Below, piece by piece: positions 33,097-42,123 of a DNA stretch of 64,000 bases. The position numbers were made by a program, and so were the translations under genes. Within the stretch, counting starts at the first letter, position 1, and each line of letters starts with the position of its first letter. The stretch is from Mycobacterium shinjukuense (lineage in GTDB: Bacteria > Actinomycetota > Actinomycetes > Mycobacteriales > Mycobacteriaceae), in NCBI RefSeq assembly GCF_010730055.1, contig NZ_AP022575.1:2418001-2482000 (forward strand), given 5' to 3'. The notes beneath the pieces are model-generated. The model did no database searches, had not been told where the DNA came from, and saw nothing but the letters and a program-made list of their open reading frames with translations.

Positions 33097-33831
33097 TTGG
33101 AGGTTCTCCTGCTCACCGACGACCCCGGTTGTGAATCGGCATTGCCGGCGTTGGCTTCGTTCGAGCAATTGCGGCGCGCCCCGCTCCGGGGCCACGACGT
33201 CGAGGTCAACACCGGCGCGGACGTGGCGATCATCGACGCGCGCGCGAACCTGGCGGCGGCTCGCCGGGCGTGTCGGCAGCTGATGGCCAACGCGCCTGCG
33301 TTGGCCGTGGTCGCCGTCGTTGCGGCGGCCGACTTCGTCGAGGTCGACGTCGACTGGCAGTTCGACGACGTGCTGCTGGCGGCGGCCGGCGCCGATGAGC
33401 TGCAGGCACGGCTGAGGTGGGCGATTAGTCGTCGGCGCAGCGCACTCGAGGGCACGCTGCAGTTCGGCGATCTGGTCCTGCACCCGGCTAGCTTCACCGG
33501 CTACCTTCACCACCGGGAGTTGGGCCTGACGCCCACCGAGTTCAAGTTGTTGAGTTTCCTTGTGCAGCACGCCGGTCGGGCGTTCTCCCGCACGCGTCTC
33601 ATGCGCGAAGTGTGGGGTGATGACCGCAAAGGTCACCTCCGAACCGTCGACGTTCACATTCGACGGCTGCGCGCAAAGCTCGGACCCGAGCATGAATCGA
33701 TGGTCGATACCGTTCGCGGTGTGGGTTATATGGCGGTGACGCCGCCGCAACCGCGATGGATTGTCAGCGAGCCGATACTCGGTCCCCCGTGGGCGGCGAC
33801 AACGCCAGCTCAGGGCGCGATCGCGCGGTAG
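33097..33831 (+). CDS. GlnR/OmpR-type transcriptional regulator (Rv2884)
   Basis: A 244-residue regulator resembling GlnR. The N-terminal receiver-like domain (LEVLLLTDDPG, VAIIDARANLAAARRACRQL) is degenerate, as in GlnR-type orphan regulators. The C-terminal winged helix reads LTPTEFKLLSFLVQHAGRAF, SRTRLMREVWG and VDVHIRRLRAKLGPEHESM. No partner kinase is adjacent. The TTG at 33097 is chosen because GGAGGGG sits 6 bases upstream and homology begins with LEVLLLT. It diverges from pyrH. The target genes are unknown. Confidence 0.85.
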   Translation: MEVLLLTDDPGCESALPALASFEQLRRAPLRGHDVEVNTGADVAIIDARANLAAARRACRQLMANAPALAVVAVVAAADFVEVDVDWQFDDVLLAAAGADELQARLRWAISRRRSALEGTLQFGDLVLHPASFTGYLHHRELGLTPTEFKLLSFLVQHAGRAFSRTRLMREVWGDDRKGHLRTVDVHIRRLRAKLGPEHESMVDTVRGVGYMAVTPPQPRWIVSEPILGPPWAATTPAQGAIAR

Positions 33832-34171
33832 CCCGGCTGAGCCGCGCACGTTTACCCGCCTGCCGGCCCGGGTATCGGCTCCACCAGCGGTTGGCCCGGC
33901 GTTGTCCGGCGGGCCCACCACCGCGTGCGGGCTGAGCGACAGGGGCAGTGATGGTCGATGCGGGCGGGCGGCCAGGCGGCCACGCCGCCGGCTCGGCTGC
34001 GCCGATGACGACGGCGAACCTGCTCAGGCCGCTGAAGGTGAACCACGAGCCGGCGACCGGCAACGGTTGGCAATCGGTGCGTGGTTGACCGAAAACACGC
34101 CCACGCCGGCAGTGAAATGCAGCCCGCTCGCCACTGGCTACGGCCTTCTTGTCAGGCGAGCATCGGGGCCG
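33832..34171. other. Gap between Rv2884-like gene and amidase
   Basis: About 340 bases with no convincing gene on either strand; open frames have no recognizable domains. M. tuberculosis carries Rv2885c-Rv2887 (IS1539 and a MarR gene) here, which I do not see. Confidence 0.5.
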
Positions 34172-35602
34172 TCAGCGCGCCTCCTCGGTAGCCGACGGCC
34201 GGTTGGCCTGAATCCGGGCAAAGGGTTGAGCCTCTTCCAGTTCGTAAGCCAGCTCCAGCAGTCGCGCTTCCCGCCCGATGTCTGCCGAGAGCATCATCCC
34301 GACCGGCATGCCATCGGCGGAGTGGGCCAGCGGCAACGAAATCGCCGGCTCGCCCGTGACGTTCTGCAGCGGGGTGAACGCGACCCAATTGGTCAGCCGG
34401 TCCATGACCTGCTGATAGTCGGTGGGCGCAAGGTATCCCACTCGCGGCGTCACCTCGGCGAGCGTTGGCGTGAGCAAAGCGTCGTAGATGCCGAAGAACT
34501 CCGCGCTGCGCCGTCGCAGCCTGCGCAACCGCGTGATCGCCAGCGGGAGTCGGTGCAGGTTGCGCGCGGCGTGGCGGGCCAACCCCAACGTCAGGTTGTC
34601 CAGCCGGGTGCGGTCGAAGCTCCGCCCGAACGCGCGGCGGCCGGTGTTCACCTGCATCCACGCCAGAAATCCCCAATAGAGCACGAAATCATCCAGGAAA
34701 CTGGCCGGCACCCAGGTCTGGTCGACGTGTTCGACGCGGTGCCCGAGGTCCTGCAGCAGCGCGGCCGTCCGCAGCGTCAGCCGCCGCACGTCGGGGCTGG
34801 CATCGCGGTGCACCGAGCCGGTCACCACGGCGATCGTCAGCCGCTGCTGACCGGGCCGCGTGACGTCCCCGACCGGTGGCAGCCGGTGGTTACGCCAAAT
34901 CCGCTCGGCCTCGCGGTACACCGCGGCGGTGTCACGCACGGACCGGGTCAACACACCGTTGGCGACGATTCCCACCGGCAGCCGGCGGTGCTCCGGGTCC
35001 AGCGGGAACCGCCCGCGCGACGGCTTGAGCCCGACCAGCCCGTTGCAGGCGGCCGGAATGCGGATCGAGCCGCCGCCGTCGTTGGCGTGCGCGATCGGCA
35101 CCACCCCGGCGGCGACGAACGCACCCGATCCCGACGACGAGGCACCCGCGGTGTAGTCGGTGTTCCACGGATTGCGGACCGGTCCCAGCCGCGGGTGCTC
35201 GGCGGCCGCGCTGAACCCGAATTCCGACATCTGCGTCTTACCCAGCGCGATCAACCCGGTACCCAGCAACACCTGAGTTACCTCGCTATCGGCGCGGGCC
35301 GGCCGTGGCTGCCACGCGTCGGTGCCCCGCATCGACGGCTGCCCGGCGACGTCGACGTTGTCCTTGATGAAGGTCGGCACACCATCGAAGAAGCCGCTGT
35401 CGAAGCGGCCGGCCGCGGCCCGCGCCCGATCGAAGGCCGCATGAGCCAAGCCGTTGAGCGCGGGGTTGACGGCTTCCGTGCGCGCGATGGCAGCCTCCAC
35501 GACATCGGCGCGGCTCAATCGGCCGGATCGGATGGCGTCGGCAAGGGCGACCGCGTCAAGGTCGCCGAGGGCATCGTCGCCGAAAGCGTGTACGCGTGGC
35601 AT
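34172..35602 (-). CDS. amiC: Amidase (AmiC family)
   Basis: A 476-residue amidase-signature hydrolase. The Ser-cisSer-Lys triad is visible: Lys in PTFIKDNVDVAG (~78), and the Gly/Ser-rich signature YTAGASSSGSGAFVAAGVVP (~150-169) followed by ANDGGGSIRIPAACNGLVGL with both serines. It lacks a signal peptide and is probably cytoplasmic. Length is typical for Rv2888c-like proteins. It lies 42 bases downstream of tsf on the other side of its own start, reading in the same direction as tsf-rpsB but apparently functionally unrelated. The substrate is unknown. Confidence 0.92.
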   Translation of the reverse strand: MPRVHAFGDDALGDLDAVALADAIRSGRLSRADVVEAAIARTEAVNPALNGLAHAAFDRARAAAGRFDSGFFDGVPTFIKDNVDVAGQPSMRGTDAWQPRPARADSEVTQVLLGTGLIALGKTQMSEFGFSAAAEHPRLGPVRNPWNTDYTAGASSSGSGAFVAAGVVPIAHANDGGGSIRIPAACNGLVGLKPSRGRFPLDPEHRRLPVGIVANGVLTRSVRDTAAVYREAERIWRNHRLPPVGDVTRPGQQRLTIAVVTGSVHRDASPDVRRLTLRTAALLQDLGHRVEHVDQTWVPASFLDDFVLYWGFLAWMQVNTGRRAFGRSFDRTRLDNLTLGLARHAARNLHRLPLAITRLRRLRRRSAEFFGIYDALLTPTLAEVTPRVGYLAPTDYQQVMDRLTNWVAFTPLQNVTGEPAISLPLAHSADGMPVGMMLSADIGREARLLELAYELEEAQPFARIQANRPSATEEAR

Positions 35603-35644
35603 ACCACGACGTTAGCCCGCGTGCGCGGCCTCGCACGGGCCGGC

Positions 35645-36475
35645 TTAGGCCTGGCCCACCTCGAACCGCACGAACCGGGTCACCCTCACGCCCGCCTCCT
35701 CGAGCAGGGCCTTGACGGTCTTCTTGTTGTCGGACACCGACGGCTGCTCGAGCAGCACCGAGTCCTTGAAGAAGCCGTTGAGCCGCCCTTCGACGATCTT
35801 GGGCAGCGCCTGCTCCGGCTTGCCCTCGGCCTTGGCGGTCTCTTCGGCGATGCGACGCTCGCTGGCCACGACGTCTTCGGGCACGTCGTCGCGGGACAGG
35901 TAGCGCGCCTTGAGCGCGGCGATCTGCAGGGCCACCGCGTGCGCCGCCGCCGTGCTGATGTCCGGGTCATCGCCCGGACCGTATTCGACCAGAACCCCCA
36001 CCGCGGGGGGCAGGTCGGCCGACCGCCGGTGCAGGTACGTCTCCACGGTGCCGTCGAATATCGCGACCCGGCGCAGCTCGAGCTTTTCGCCGATCTTGGC
36101 CGACAGCTCGGCGATCGCCTGCTCGACGGTCTTGTCACCGATGCTGACCGCCTTGAGCGCGTCGACGTCGGCCGGCCGAGCCGCCACCGCCGCCGCCACC
36201 ACCTGGTCGGCCAGTGCCTGGAACTCCGCGTTCTTGGCGACGAAGTCCGTTTCGCAGTTCAGCTCGATGAGCGCGCCTTCTTTGGCCGTGACCAGGCCCT
36301 CGGCGGTGGCCCGCTCGGCACGCTTGCCCACATCCTTGGCGCCCTTGATCCGCAGCACCTCGACGGCCTTGTCGACGTCGCCGTCGGTCTCGACCAGCGC
36401 ATTTTTGCAGTCCAGCATTCCGGCACCGGTCAGCTCCCGAAGTCGTTTGACGTCAGCAGCCGTGTAGTTCGCCAA
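35645..36475 (-). CDS. tsf: Elongation factor Ts
   Basis: A 276-residue nucleotide-exchange factor for EF-Tu. The N-terminal UBA-like domain is MANYTAADVKRLRELTGAGM to CKNAL. The core begins with the highly conserved LIELNCETDFVAKNAEFQAL (~69-88). The N terminus is invariant in position, so the start is secure. It follows rpsB by 13 bases on the same strand, the usual rpsB-tsf operon. Confidence 0.97.
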   Translation of the reverse strand: MANYTAADVKRLRELTGAGMLDCKNALVETDGDVDKAVEVLRIKGAKDVGKRAERATAEGLVTAKEGALIELNCETDFVAKNAEFQALADQVVAAAVAARPADVDALKAVSIGDKTVEQAIAELSAKIGEKLELRRVAIFDGTVETYLHRRSADLPPAVGVLVEYGPGDDPDISTAAAHAVALQIAALKARYLSRDDVPEDVVASERRIAEETAKAEGKPEQALPKIVEGRLNGFFKDSVLLEQPSVSDNKKTVKALLEEAGVRVTRFVRFEVGQA

Positions 36476-36488
36476 TGGTCAGCCTTTC

Positions 36489-37334
36489 CTAGGATGCATC
36501 TGCGGTGGATTCGGTTGTGTCCGCGGCGGCGTCGGTGGGAGCCGCCGGGCTGGCGCTGGCGGCGGCACTGGCCAGCAGCTCCTGCTCCCATTCGGGGAGC
36601 GGCTCGGCCGCCTCGGCCTCCGGCTTGCCGTCGCCGCGGCCCAAACCGGCGCGGGCTTGCAGGCCCTCGGCGACCGCGGAAGCGATCACCTTGGTCAGCA
36701 GGGCGGCCGAGCGGATCGCGTCGTCGTTGCCCGGGATCGGGTAGTCCACCTCGTCGGGATCGCAGTTGGTGTCCAGGATCGCGATGACCGGGATGCCCAG
36801 CTTGCGGGCCTCACCGACGGCGATGTGCTCCTTGTTGGTGTCGACCACCCAGATCGCCGACGGCACCTTGGCCATGTCACGGATGCCGCCGAGGCTGCGC
36901 TCCAGCTTGTTCTTCTCCCGGGTCAGGCCCAGGATTTCCTTCTTCGTGCGGCCTTCGAAGCCACCGGTCTGCTCCATCGCCTCGAGCTCCTTGAGGCGCT
37001 GCAGCCGCTTGTGCACGGTGGCGAAGTTGGTGAGCATGCCGCCCAGCCAGCGCTGGTTCACATACGGCATGCCGACGCGGGTGGCTTCGGCGGCCACGGA
37101 TTCCTGCGCCTGCTTCTTGGTGCCGACGAACAGCACCGACCCGCCGTGGGCGACGGTCTCTTTGACGAACTCGTACGCCTTGTCGATGAAGGTCAGCGTC
37201 TGCTGCAGGTCGATGATGTAGATGCCGTTGCGGTCGGTGAAAATGAACCGCTTCATCTTGGGATTCCAGCGACGGGTCTGATGCCCGAAGTGGGTGCCGC
37301 TGTCTAGCAGCTGCTTCATGGTGACAACAGCCAT
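36489..37334 (-). CDS. rpsB: 30S ribosomal protein S2
   Basis: A 281-residue S2. The body reads MAVVTMKQLLDSGTHFGHQT at the start, then RRWNPKMKRFIF, GTKKQAQE (~65) and the C-terminal SSU motif PVIAILDTNCDPDEVDYPIP. After ~residue 225 it carries an Ala/Glu-rich extension common in Actinobacteria. ATG at 37334 is chosen by homology; AAGGA is about 13 bases upstream. First gene of the rpsB-tsf operon, diverging from the M23-like gene. Confidence 0.97.
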   Translation of the reverse strand: MAVVTMKQLLDSGTHFGHQTRRWNPKMKRFIFTDRNGIYIIDLQQTLTFIDKAYEFVKETVAHGGSVLFVGTKKQAQESVAAEATRVGMPYVNQRWLGGMLTNFATVHKRLQRLKELEAMEQTGGFEGRTKKEILGLTREKNKLERSLGGIRDMAKVPSAIWVVDTNKEHIAVGEARKLGIPVIAILDTNCDPDEVDYPIPGNDDAIRSAALLTKVIASAVAEGLQARAGLGRGDGKPEAEAAEPLPEWEQELLASAAASASPAAPTDAAADTTESTADAS

Positions 37335-37655
37335 ATTGGGCCCATGTCCTTTTGTTGTCGGTTGTCGCCCGCCATCGGGTGAAGCGGGCCCTGGCGCCTG
37401 CTGCGATGCCGAACCCGTCTGGGCAACCCCCGCAAGGGGAGGCCCCGCACGGGACCGCCCCGACATGCTGGTGCGTGGCCCCGGAAGGGGGCCGCGGTGC
37501 AGGCGCGCGAAGTCAGCCCGCCCGGGCGAGCTGCGACGAGCAGTCTACACCGCACCGGCAGTCGGGTTGACCCACCCACTCCACAGCTGACGGCTGCTCC
37601 CCAGAATCGGCGGCCGTGAGTGGCCCGCCGGTCGCCGGCGCGCTGCACTGAGCGG
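37335..37655. promoter_or_regulatory. Divergent rpsB / M23-like upstream region
   Basis: About 320 bases. On the minus strand TAGACT at 37543-37548 is a good -10 box for rpsB, giving a ~200-base leader. That leader has GC-rich complementary stretches (GGCCCC...GGGGCC near 37484-37498), suggesting structure, perhaps autoregulatory S2 binding. I see no clear -10 for the plus-strand gene. Confidence 0.4.
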
Positions 37656-38186
37656 ATGCGGTGGGTCGCGCTAATCGTGTGCTGGCCGTTGCTCAGCGTG
37701 GCACCCGCGCGCGCCGACGACGCCCGGCTCGAGTGGCCGTTGCGCCCGCCCGCGGCCGTGCTGCGCGGCTTTGACGCACCGTCACCGGATTGGCATCCCG
37801 GGCACCGGGGCGTGGACCTGGCCGGTGGCCCAGGTCAGCCGGTGTATGCGGCGGGCGGCGCGACCGTCGTGTTCGGCGGGCTGCTGGCCGGACGACCGGT
37901 GGTGTCACTGGCTCATCCCGGCGGTCTGCGTACCAGTTACGAGCCGGTGCGCGCGGTGGTGCGGGTCGGGCAACAGGTGACGGCGCAGACCGTGATCGGC
38001 CACTTGGTGGCCGGGCACCCCGGCTGCCCGGCCAAGGCGTGTCTGCACTGGGGTGCGATGTGGGGTCCGGCGTCGGGCGCCGACTATGTCGATCCGCTGG
38101 GCCTGCTGAAGTCCACCCCGGTGCGGCTCAAACCGTTGTCGCGGCGTCGCTATCCGGCAAACGGCGGGCGCTGCATCACCGCGTAA
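37656..38186 (+). CDS. Exported M23-family (LytM-like) protein (Rv2891)
   Basis: A 176-residue exported protein. The signal peptide (MRWVALIVCWPLLSVAPARA) is followed by an M23 metallopeptidase fold. Zinc-site residues are partly visible in GHRGVDLAGG (His and Asp) and LHWGAMWG (the HxG-type motif reads HWG). The fold's VVSLAHPGGLRTSYEPV strand is typical. M23 enzymes cut peptidoglycan cross-bridges or act as activators. ATG at 37656 gives a clean signal peptide. Its 3' end overlaps the PPE45 3' end by 37 bases on the opposite strand. Confidence 0.88.
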   Translation: MRWVALIVCWPLLSVAPARADDARLEWPLRPPAAVLRGFDAPSPDWHPGHRGVDLAGGPGQPVYAAGGATVVFGGLLAGRPVVSLAHPGGLRTSYEPVRAVVRVGQQVTAQTVIGHLVAGHPGCPAKACLHWGAMWGPASGADYVDPLGLLKSTPVRLKPLSRRRYPANGGRCITA

Positions 38187-39436
38187 CGGAAGCCGTACTT
38201 GTTGGCATAGCCGCCGCCGGAGGCCGAACCCGCGCCCTTCGCCGGCATGCCCTGCAGGAGCGCGTTTTCCGCCGGTCCGCGAACGGCGACGTCCTCGGCC
38301 GACACGAACGACGGGGTGTTCCCGGTGCCCCCCAGTCGGGCGCGCACCGCCCAATCCGGCGGCACCGACAACAACCCCGCCGAACCACCCTTGCCGACGC
38401 TGGCCGAGACCGATCCACCTTCGCCGGGAGCGCCCGGGTGTGCCCAGTACATCTGGGCCGCCGACGCCCGGGCCACATCGATAGCACCGGTGGTGATCGG
38501 AGCCGGTTTGGGGCCGGCGAAGATGGTCGGGCCCCAGAAGTCCAGAACCGAGGACCCGGAGTCGCCCGCACCACTGCTCGGGCTGCCGGGCAGCAGGGTC
38601 TGTGCCATCGAAGCCTCGAATTGCAGCAGCCCCTCGTCGAAATAGGAGACGGCCAGGAACCGAACGATCGTCATCCGGTTCGCGGTGGTCAGGTTGGGCA
38701 TGTGGGCCTCGAGCCAGGCGACGAATTCCATGTACCACGCCCACGGGTTCCACCCCAGCGACGCGAGGTGCTGCTGCAGCGCCGACGGCACGGAGGTGCC
38801 GACGACGAGCTGCGGGATCGCGGCAGCTACCGTGTGCGCGGAGGCGCCGGCCGGTGTGGCGACGGCTTGGCCGACCGCCGCGGCTTGCCGCGCCGGGCCG
38901 GTCGGATCGCTGGTGTCCGGCGGTGGGGTGAACGGGGTCAGTCGCGTGGCGTCCGCCGACGCGGCCGCGTACCCGTACATGGCGGCGGCGTCCTGGGCCC
39001 ACATCTCGGCGTAGTCCGCCTCGGTGGCGGCGATCGCCGGGGTGTTCTGACCGAAAAAGTTGGTCGCGATCAGCGCCGTCAACAACGCGCGGTTGGCGGC
39101 GATGACCGGCGGAGGCACAGTCATGGCAAACGCGAGCTCGTGGGCCGCCGCGGCCGCGCGCGCCCGCCAACCTGCCTGCTCAGCCTGCTGGGCGGTGGTG
39201 CTGAGCCACGCCGCATAGGGCGTGGCCGCGGCCGCCATCGCCGCCGACGCCGGCCCCACCCACCACGCACTGGTCAGCTCCGAGATGACGGACCGGTACC
39301 CGGCGGCCATCAAGCCCAACTCGGCTGCCAGCCCTTCCCAGGCCGCCGCGGCGGCCACCATGGACCCCGATCCCGGACCGGCGTACATCCGACCGGAGTT
39401 GATCTCCGGCGGCAGCACCCCGAAGTCGAGCACCAT
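38150..39436 (-). CDS. PPE45: PPE family protein, PPE-SVP type (PPE45)
   Basis: A 428-residue PPE protein. The N-terminal ~180 residues start with MVLDFGVLPPEINSGRMYAG and include the WxG-like SAWWVGPAS turn (~56-64) and the four-helix PPE fold. The C-terminal part has a central hydrophobic region and the SVP motif in GSAGLLSVPPDWAVRA (~360-375), placing it in the PPE-SVP group. Such proteins are exported by ESX systems, usually with a PE partner, but no PE gene is adjacent. Convergent with and overlapping the M23-like gene. Confidence 0.93.
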   Translation of the reverse strand: MVLDFGVLPPEINSGRMYAGPGSGSMVAAAAAWEGLAAELGLMAAGYRSVISELTSAWWVGPASAAMAAAATPYAAWLSTTAQQAEQAGWRARAAAAAHELAFAMTVPPPVIAANRALLTALIATNFFGQNTPAIAATEADYAEMWAQDAAAMYGYAAASADATRLTPFTPPPDTSDPTGPARQAAAVGQAVATPAGASAHTVAAAIPQLVVGTSVPSALQQHLASLGWNPWAWYMEFVAWLEAHMPNLTTANRMTIVRFLAVSYFDEGLLQFEASMAQTLLPGSPSSGAGDSGSSVLDFWGPTIFAGPKPAPITTGAIDVARASAAQMYWAHPGAPGEGGSVSASVGKGGSAGLLSVPPDWAVRARLGGTGNTPSFVSAEDVAVRGPAENALLQGMPAKGAGSASGGGYANKYGFRYAVMQRPPFAG

Positions 39437-39863
39437 CTGCTTTAGGGGGAAAGGATCGTGGCAGCGTTGTCGGCACGCTCCGTGGTCACCGGCGGGTCGT
39501 CAAGCATGTGGTTGGGTAGCACCGGGGCGCGCACCGCTTGCCGGCCGTCGGGACGGATCCCGCGGGGGCAACCACGTCGGTCGGTGCGCAAGCCTGTGCC
39601 TCATCGCTGTTAGCTGGACGGCTGGCGGCTGCGGTTCCGCGCAGCGTCTCCGGTTGTGGTGACAAGCGAACCGGCTCGCCCGCCGCGGCGCGTCAAGCAC
39701 AATCGCTTGTTGGTAACGATTAGACGGTCGGGCCGGCATCCTGCGCCAGGTTGATCGATCGCTTGCCACGCAGCGTTCATCCGCGCATCGACTGCCGGTA
39801 AGCCGCCGTTGGATTGTCGGCGCGCGCACCGGCGTTGCGTGGGCGGGCGCAACCGGCCGGGTG
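39437..39863. other. Gap between PPE45 and xerC
   Basis: About 430 bases with no recognizable gene. The M. tuberculosis gene Rv2893 (an LLM-class oxidoreductase) lies here in my recollection, and I see no trace of it. The PPE45 promoter presumably lies near 39437-39550. Confidence 0.5.
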
Positions 39864-40772
39864 TTAGGCCCGCGGATGGGCCTGATCGTGCACCGCCCGC
39901 AACCGCCCGACCGCGACATGGGTGTACAGCTGGGTGGTTGCCAGGCTGGAATGCCCGAGCAGCTCTTGGACGACGCGCAGGTTGGCCCCACCTTCGAGGA
40001 GATGGGTGGCCGCGCTGTGCCGTAGCCCGTGCGGCCCGATGTCGGGCGCGCCATCCACCGCGGCGACGGTTTGGTGCACGACCGTGCGCGCCTGACGCAC
40101 GTCGAGCCGCCGGCCCCGGGCGCCGAGCAGCAGCGCCGGCCCCGACTGCGCGGTAACCAGGGCCGGGCGCCCGCCGGACAGCCAGCCGTGCAGCGCCTCG
40201 GCGGCCGGTTGTCCGTAGGGCACGGTCCGCTGCTTGTTGCCCTTGCCCAGGACACGGATCAGGCGATGTCCGGTGTCGACGTCGTCGACGTCGAGGCCGC
40301 ACAGCTCGCTCACCCGGATGCCGGTGGCGTACAACAGTTCGACGATCAGCAGGTCCCGTAGGGCCACCGGATCACCCTGCTCGGCGCCGGATTCCGCGGC
40401 CGTCATGGCCGCCAGGGCCTGATCCCGGCGCAGCACGGCGGGCAGTGTGCGATGGGCCTTCGGCATTTGCAGCCGCGCGGCGGGGTCGCCGCACAACAGG
40501 CCCCGCCGGACCGCCCACGCGGTGAATGCCTTGACCGCCGAGGTGCGGCGGGCCAGCGTGGTACGGGCGGCACCGGCGCTGGCACCAGCGGCCAGCCAGG
40601 ACCGCAGCACCGGCAGGCTCAGCGCGTCCAGACCGGATCCGCGGTCGGCGAGAAAGGCGCACAACGACCGCAGGTCGCCCAGATACGCCCGGCGCGTGTG
40701 CGCGGAACGGCCGCACTGCAGTGCCAGGTATTGGTCGAACTCCTCGAGGATGGGGTCACAGCTATCCGGCAT
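39864..40772 (-). CDS. xerC: Tyrosine recombinase XerC
   Basis: A 302-residue Xer recombinase that resolves chromosome dimers at dif with XerD. The SAM-like N-terminal domain (~10-95) contains RAYLGDLRSL. The catalytic residues appear as Arg in YATGIRVSELCGL (~150), Lys in GKGNKQRTVP (~175), HGLRHSAATHLL (His and Arg, ~246), HSSLATTQLYTH (His and the Tyr nucleophile, ~272-285). All are present, so it should be active. It is the last of a minus-strand run with dprA and comM. Confidence 0.95.
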   Translation of the reverse strand: MPDSCDPILEEFDQYLALQCGRSAHTRRAYLGDLRSLCAFLADRGSGLDALSLPVLRSWLAAGASAGAARTTLARRTSAVKAFTAWAVRRGLLCGDPAARLQMPKAHRTLPAVLRRDQALAAMTAAESGAEQGDPVALRDLLIVELLYATGIRVSELCGLDVDDVDTGHRLIRVLGKGNKQRTVPYGQPAAEALHGWLSGGRPALVTAQSGPALLLGARGRRLDVRQARTVVHQTVAAVDGAPDIGPHGLRHSAATHLLEGGANLRVVQELLGHSSLATTQLYTHVAVGRLRAVHDQAHPRA

Positions 40773-40805
40773 GCCCCCACGCTCGCAGACGTGGCGCGGC
40801 GGATG

Positions 40806-40922
40806 TCAGCCGACGCGCCGCGGCGTGTCCAGGGTGAGACCTTCGCCCGGGGTGGCCTGCGCTCGGCCCGCGGCCTCGGCCTGGGCCAGTTCCCTCTTCC
40901 ATTGCCGGAAGCGACCCGCCAC
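40806..40922 (-). CDS. Possible 38-residue small protein
   Basis: From GTG at 40922 the frame reads MAGRFRQWKRELAQAEAAGR and ends at 40806. A GGAG element lies close upstream and third-position GC bias looks coding. It fills the dprA-xerC gap, where M. tuberculosis has viuB. No family is recognized; it may be a remnant or noncoding. Confidence 0.25.
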   Translation of the reverse strand: MAGRFRQWKRELAQAEAAGRAQATPGEGLTLDTPRRVG

Positions 40923-40953
40923 GTCTCCGCCTGCCCAGCCCGACCTGCGTCGA

Positions 40954-42123
40954 CTATACGAGTTGAGCCGTTCGGCCGGCCTGGCCGGGATCGGCGCGGT
41001 GTATTCGCCAGCGGCCGTCATGACGCTCGGCCAACCCGACCACCTCGAGCATGGCCAGCGGCCCCAACACCTGAGCGGGCACCAACCCGGATGCCACCGC
41101 GATCTCGTCGATCGTCGCGGCGCCGCGGCCCGGCAACGCCTCGTAGACAACACGTTCGGCCTGGCTCAGCCCATCCAGCGCACTGGCAGGTCGCGTTTCG
41201 TCGGCGGCCAGCTCGCCGATGCGACCGACCAACTCGACGATGTCGTCGGCGCGGGTGACCAGCTGCGCGCCGGTGCGTAACAGCTCGTGACAACCCGCCG
41301 ACGCCGACGACGTCACCGGCCCGGGCACCGCGGCGACCACCCGCCCCAGGGCCCGGGCCCAGGCGGCGGTATTGGCGGCACCGCTGCGCAGGCCCGCTTC
41401 CACCACCACCGCCGCGCCCGCAACGGCGGCCACCAGCCGGTTGCGGATCAAGAACCGGTGCCGGGCGGGGCGCACGCCCGGCGGGTACTCGGTGAACAGC
41501 AGCCCGTGCTGACCGATGCGATACAGCAGCGCCGAATGCCCACTCGGATACGGGATATCGAACCCGCCCGCCAGCACCGCCGCGGTGATGCCGTCGCAGC
41601 CGAGCGCCGCCCGGTGGGCCACGCCGTCGATGCCGTAGGCGGCCCCGGAGACCACCGCGATGTCGCGCTCGGCCAGCCCGGCCGCCAGATCGGCCGCCAC
41701 CTGCTCGCCGTAGCCCGTCGCGGCCCGGGTTCCGACGACCGCGGCGGCGCGCTGCGCGACCTCGTCCAGACGAGCCGGACCCAGCGCCCACAACACCAGG
41801 GGCGGTTCACCGCCTGGCCTGGCCCGCGCCGCCACACCACCGAAGGCGGCGAACGCGAGCACCGGCCACTCGTCGTCGTCGGGGGTGATCAGCCGTCCGC
41901 CCCGGCGGACGAGGAGCTCGACATCCTCGGCGGCCCGATCGATGTCGCGCCTGGCCTCGGTGTGCCGGGCCACATCAGCGTCGACCAGCCCGCGCCGCAC
42001 CCGCTCGGCCGCCTCCACCGGGCCGACCCGAGCGACCAGGGCGGCGAGGTCGGCGCACGGCGGTTCGGCCACCCGGGACAGATAGGCCCACGCCCGCAGC
42101 AGCGCGGCGCCGTCGGCGGTCAT
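40954..42123 (-). CDS. dprA: DNA processing protein DprA
   Basis: A 389-residue DprA, which loads RecA onto incoming single-stranded DNA during transformation. The Rossmann-like domain has VVGTRAATGYG (~130), SGAAYGIDGVAHRAAL (~160) and ITAAVLAGGFDIPYPSGHSA (~181-200), then RNRLVAAVAGAAVVVEAG. A winged-helix-like C terminus (GAATIDEIAVASGL) follows. ATG at 42123 overlaps the comM TGA (ATGA). The comM-dprA pair is conserved across Actinobacteria, although natural competence is not established in slow growers. Confidence 0.94.
   Translation of the reverse strand: MTADGAALLRAWAYLSRVAEPPCADLAALVARVGPVEAAERVRRGLVDADVARHTEARRDIDRAAEDVELLVRRGGRLITPDDDEWPVLAFAAFGGVAARARPGGEPPLVLWALGPARLDEVAQRAAAVVGTRAATGYGEQVAADLAAGLAERDIAVVSGAAYGIDGVAHRAALGCDGITAAVLAGGFDIPYPSGHSALLYRIGQHGLLFTEYPPGVRPARHRFLIRNRLVAAVAGAAVVVEAGLRSGAANTAAWARALGRVVAAVPGPVTSSASAGCHELLRTGAQLVTRADDIVELVGRIGELAADETRPASALDGLSQAERVVYEALPGRGAATIDEIAVASGLVPAQVLGPLAMLEVVGLAERHDGRWRIHRADPGQAGRTAQLV

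Noticed and set aside
33764..34063. 99-codon minus-strand frame between the GlnR-like gene and the amidase
   Set aside because: No ribosome site, no domain, and it overlaps the end of the GlnR-like gene.
33761..36787. 1008-codon plus-strand open frame
   Set aside because: It lies opposite amiC, tsf and part of rpsB, whose identities are certain. GC-rich codon bias leaves the antisense frame open.
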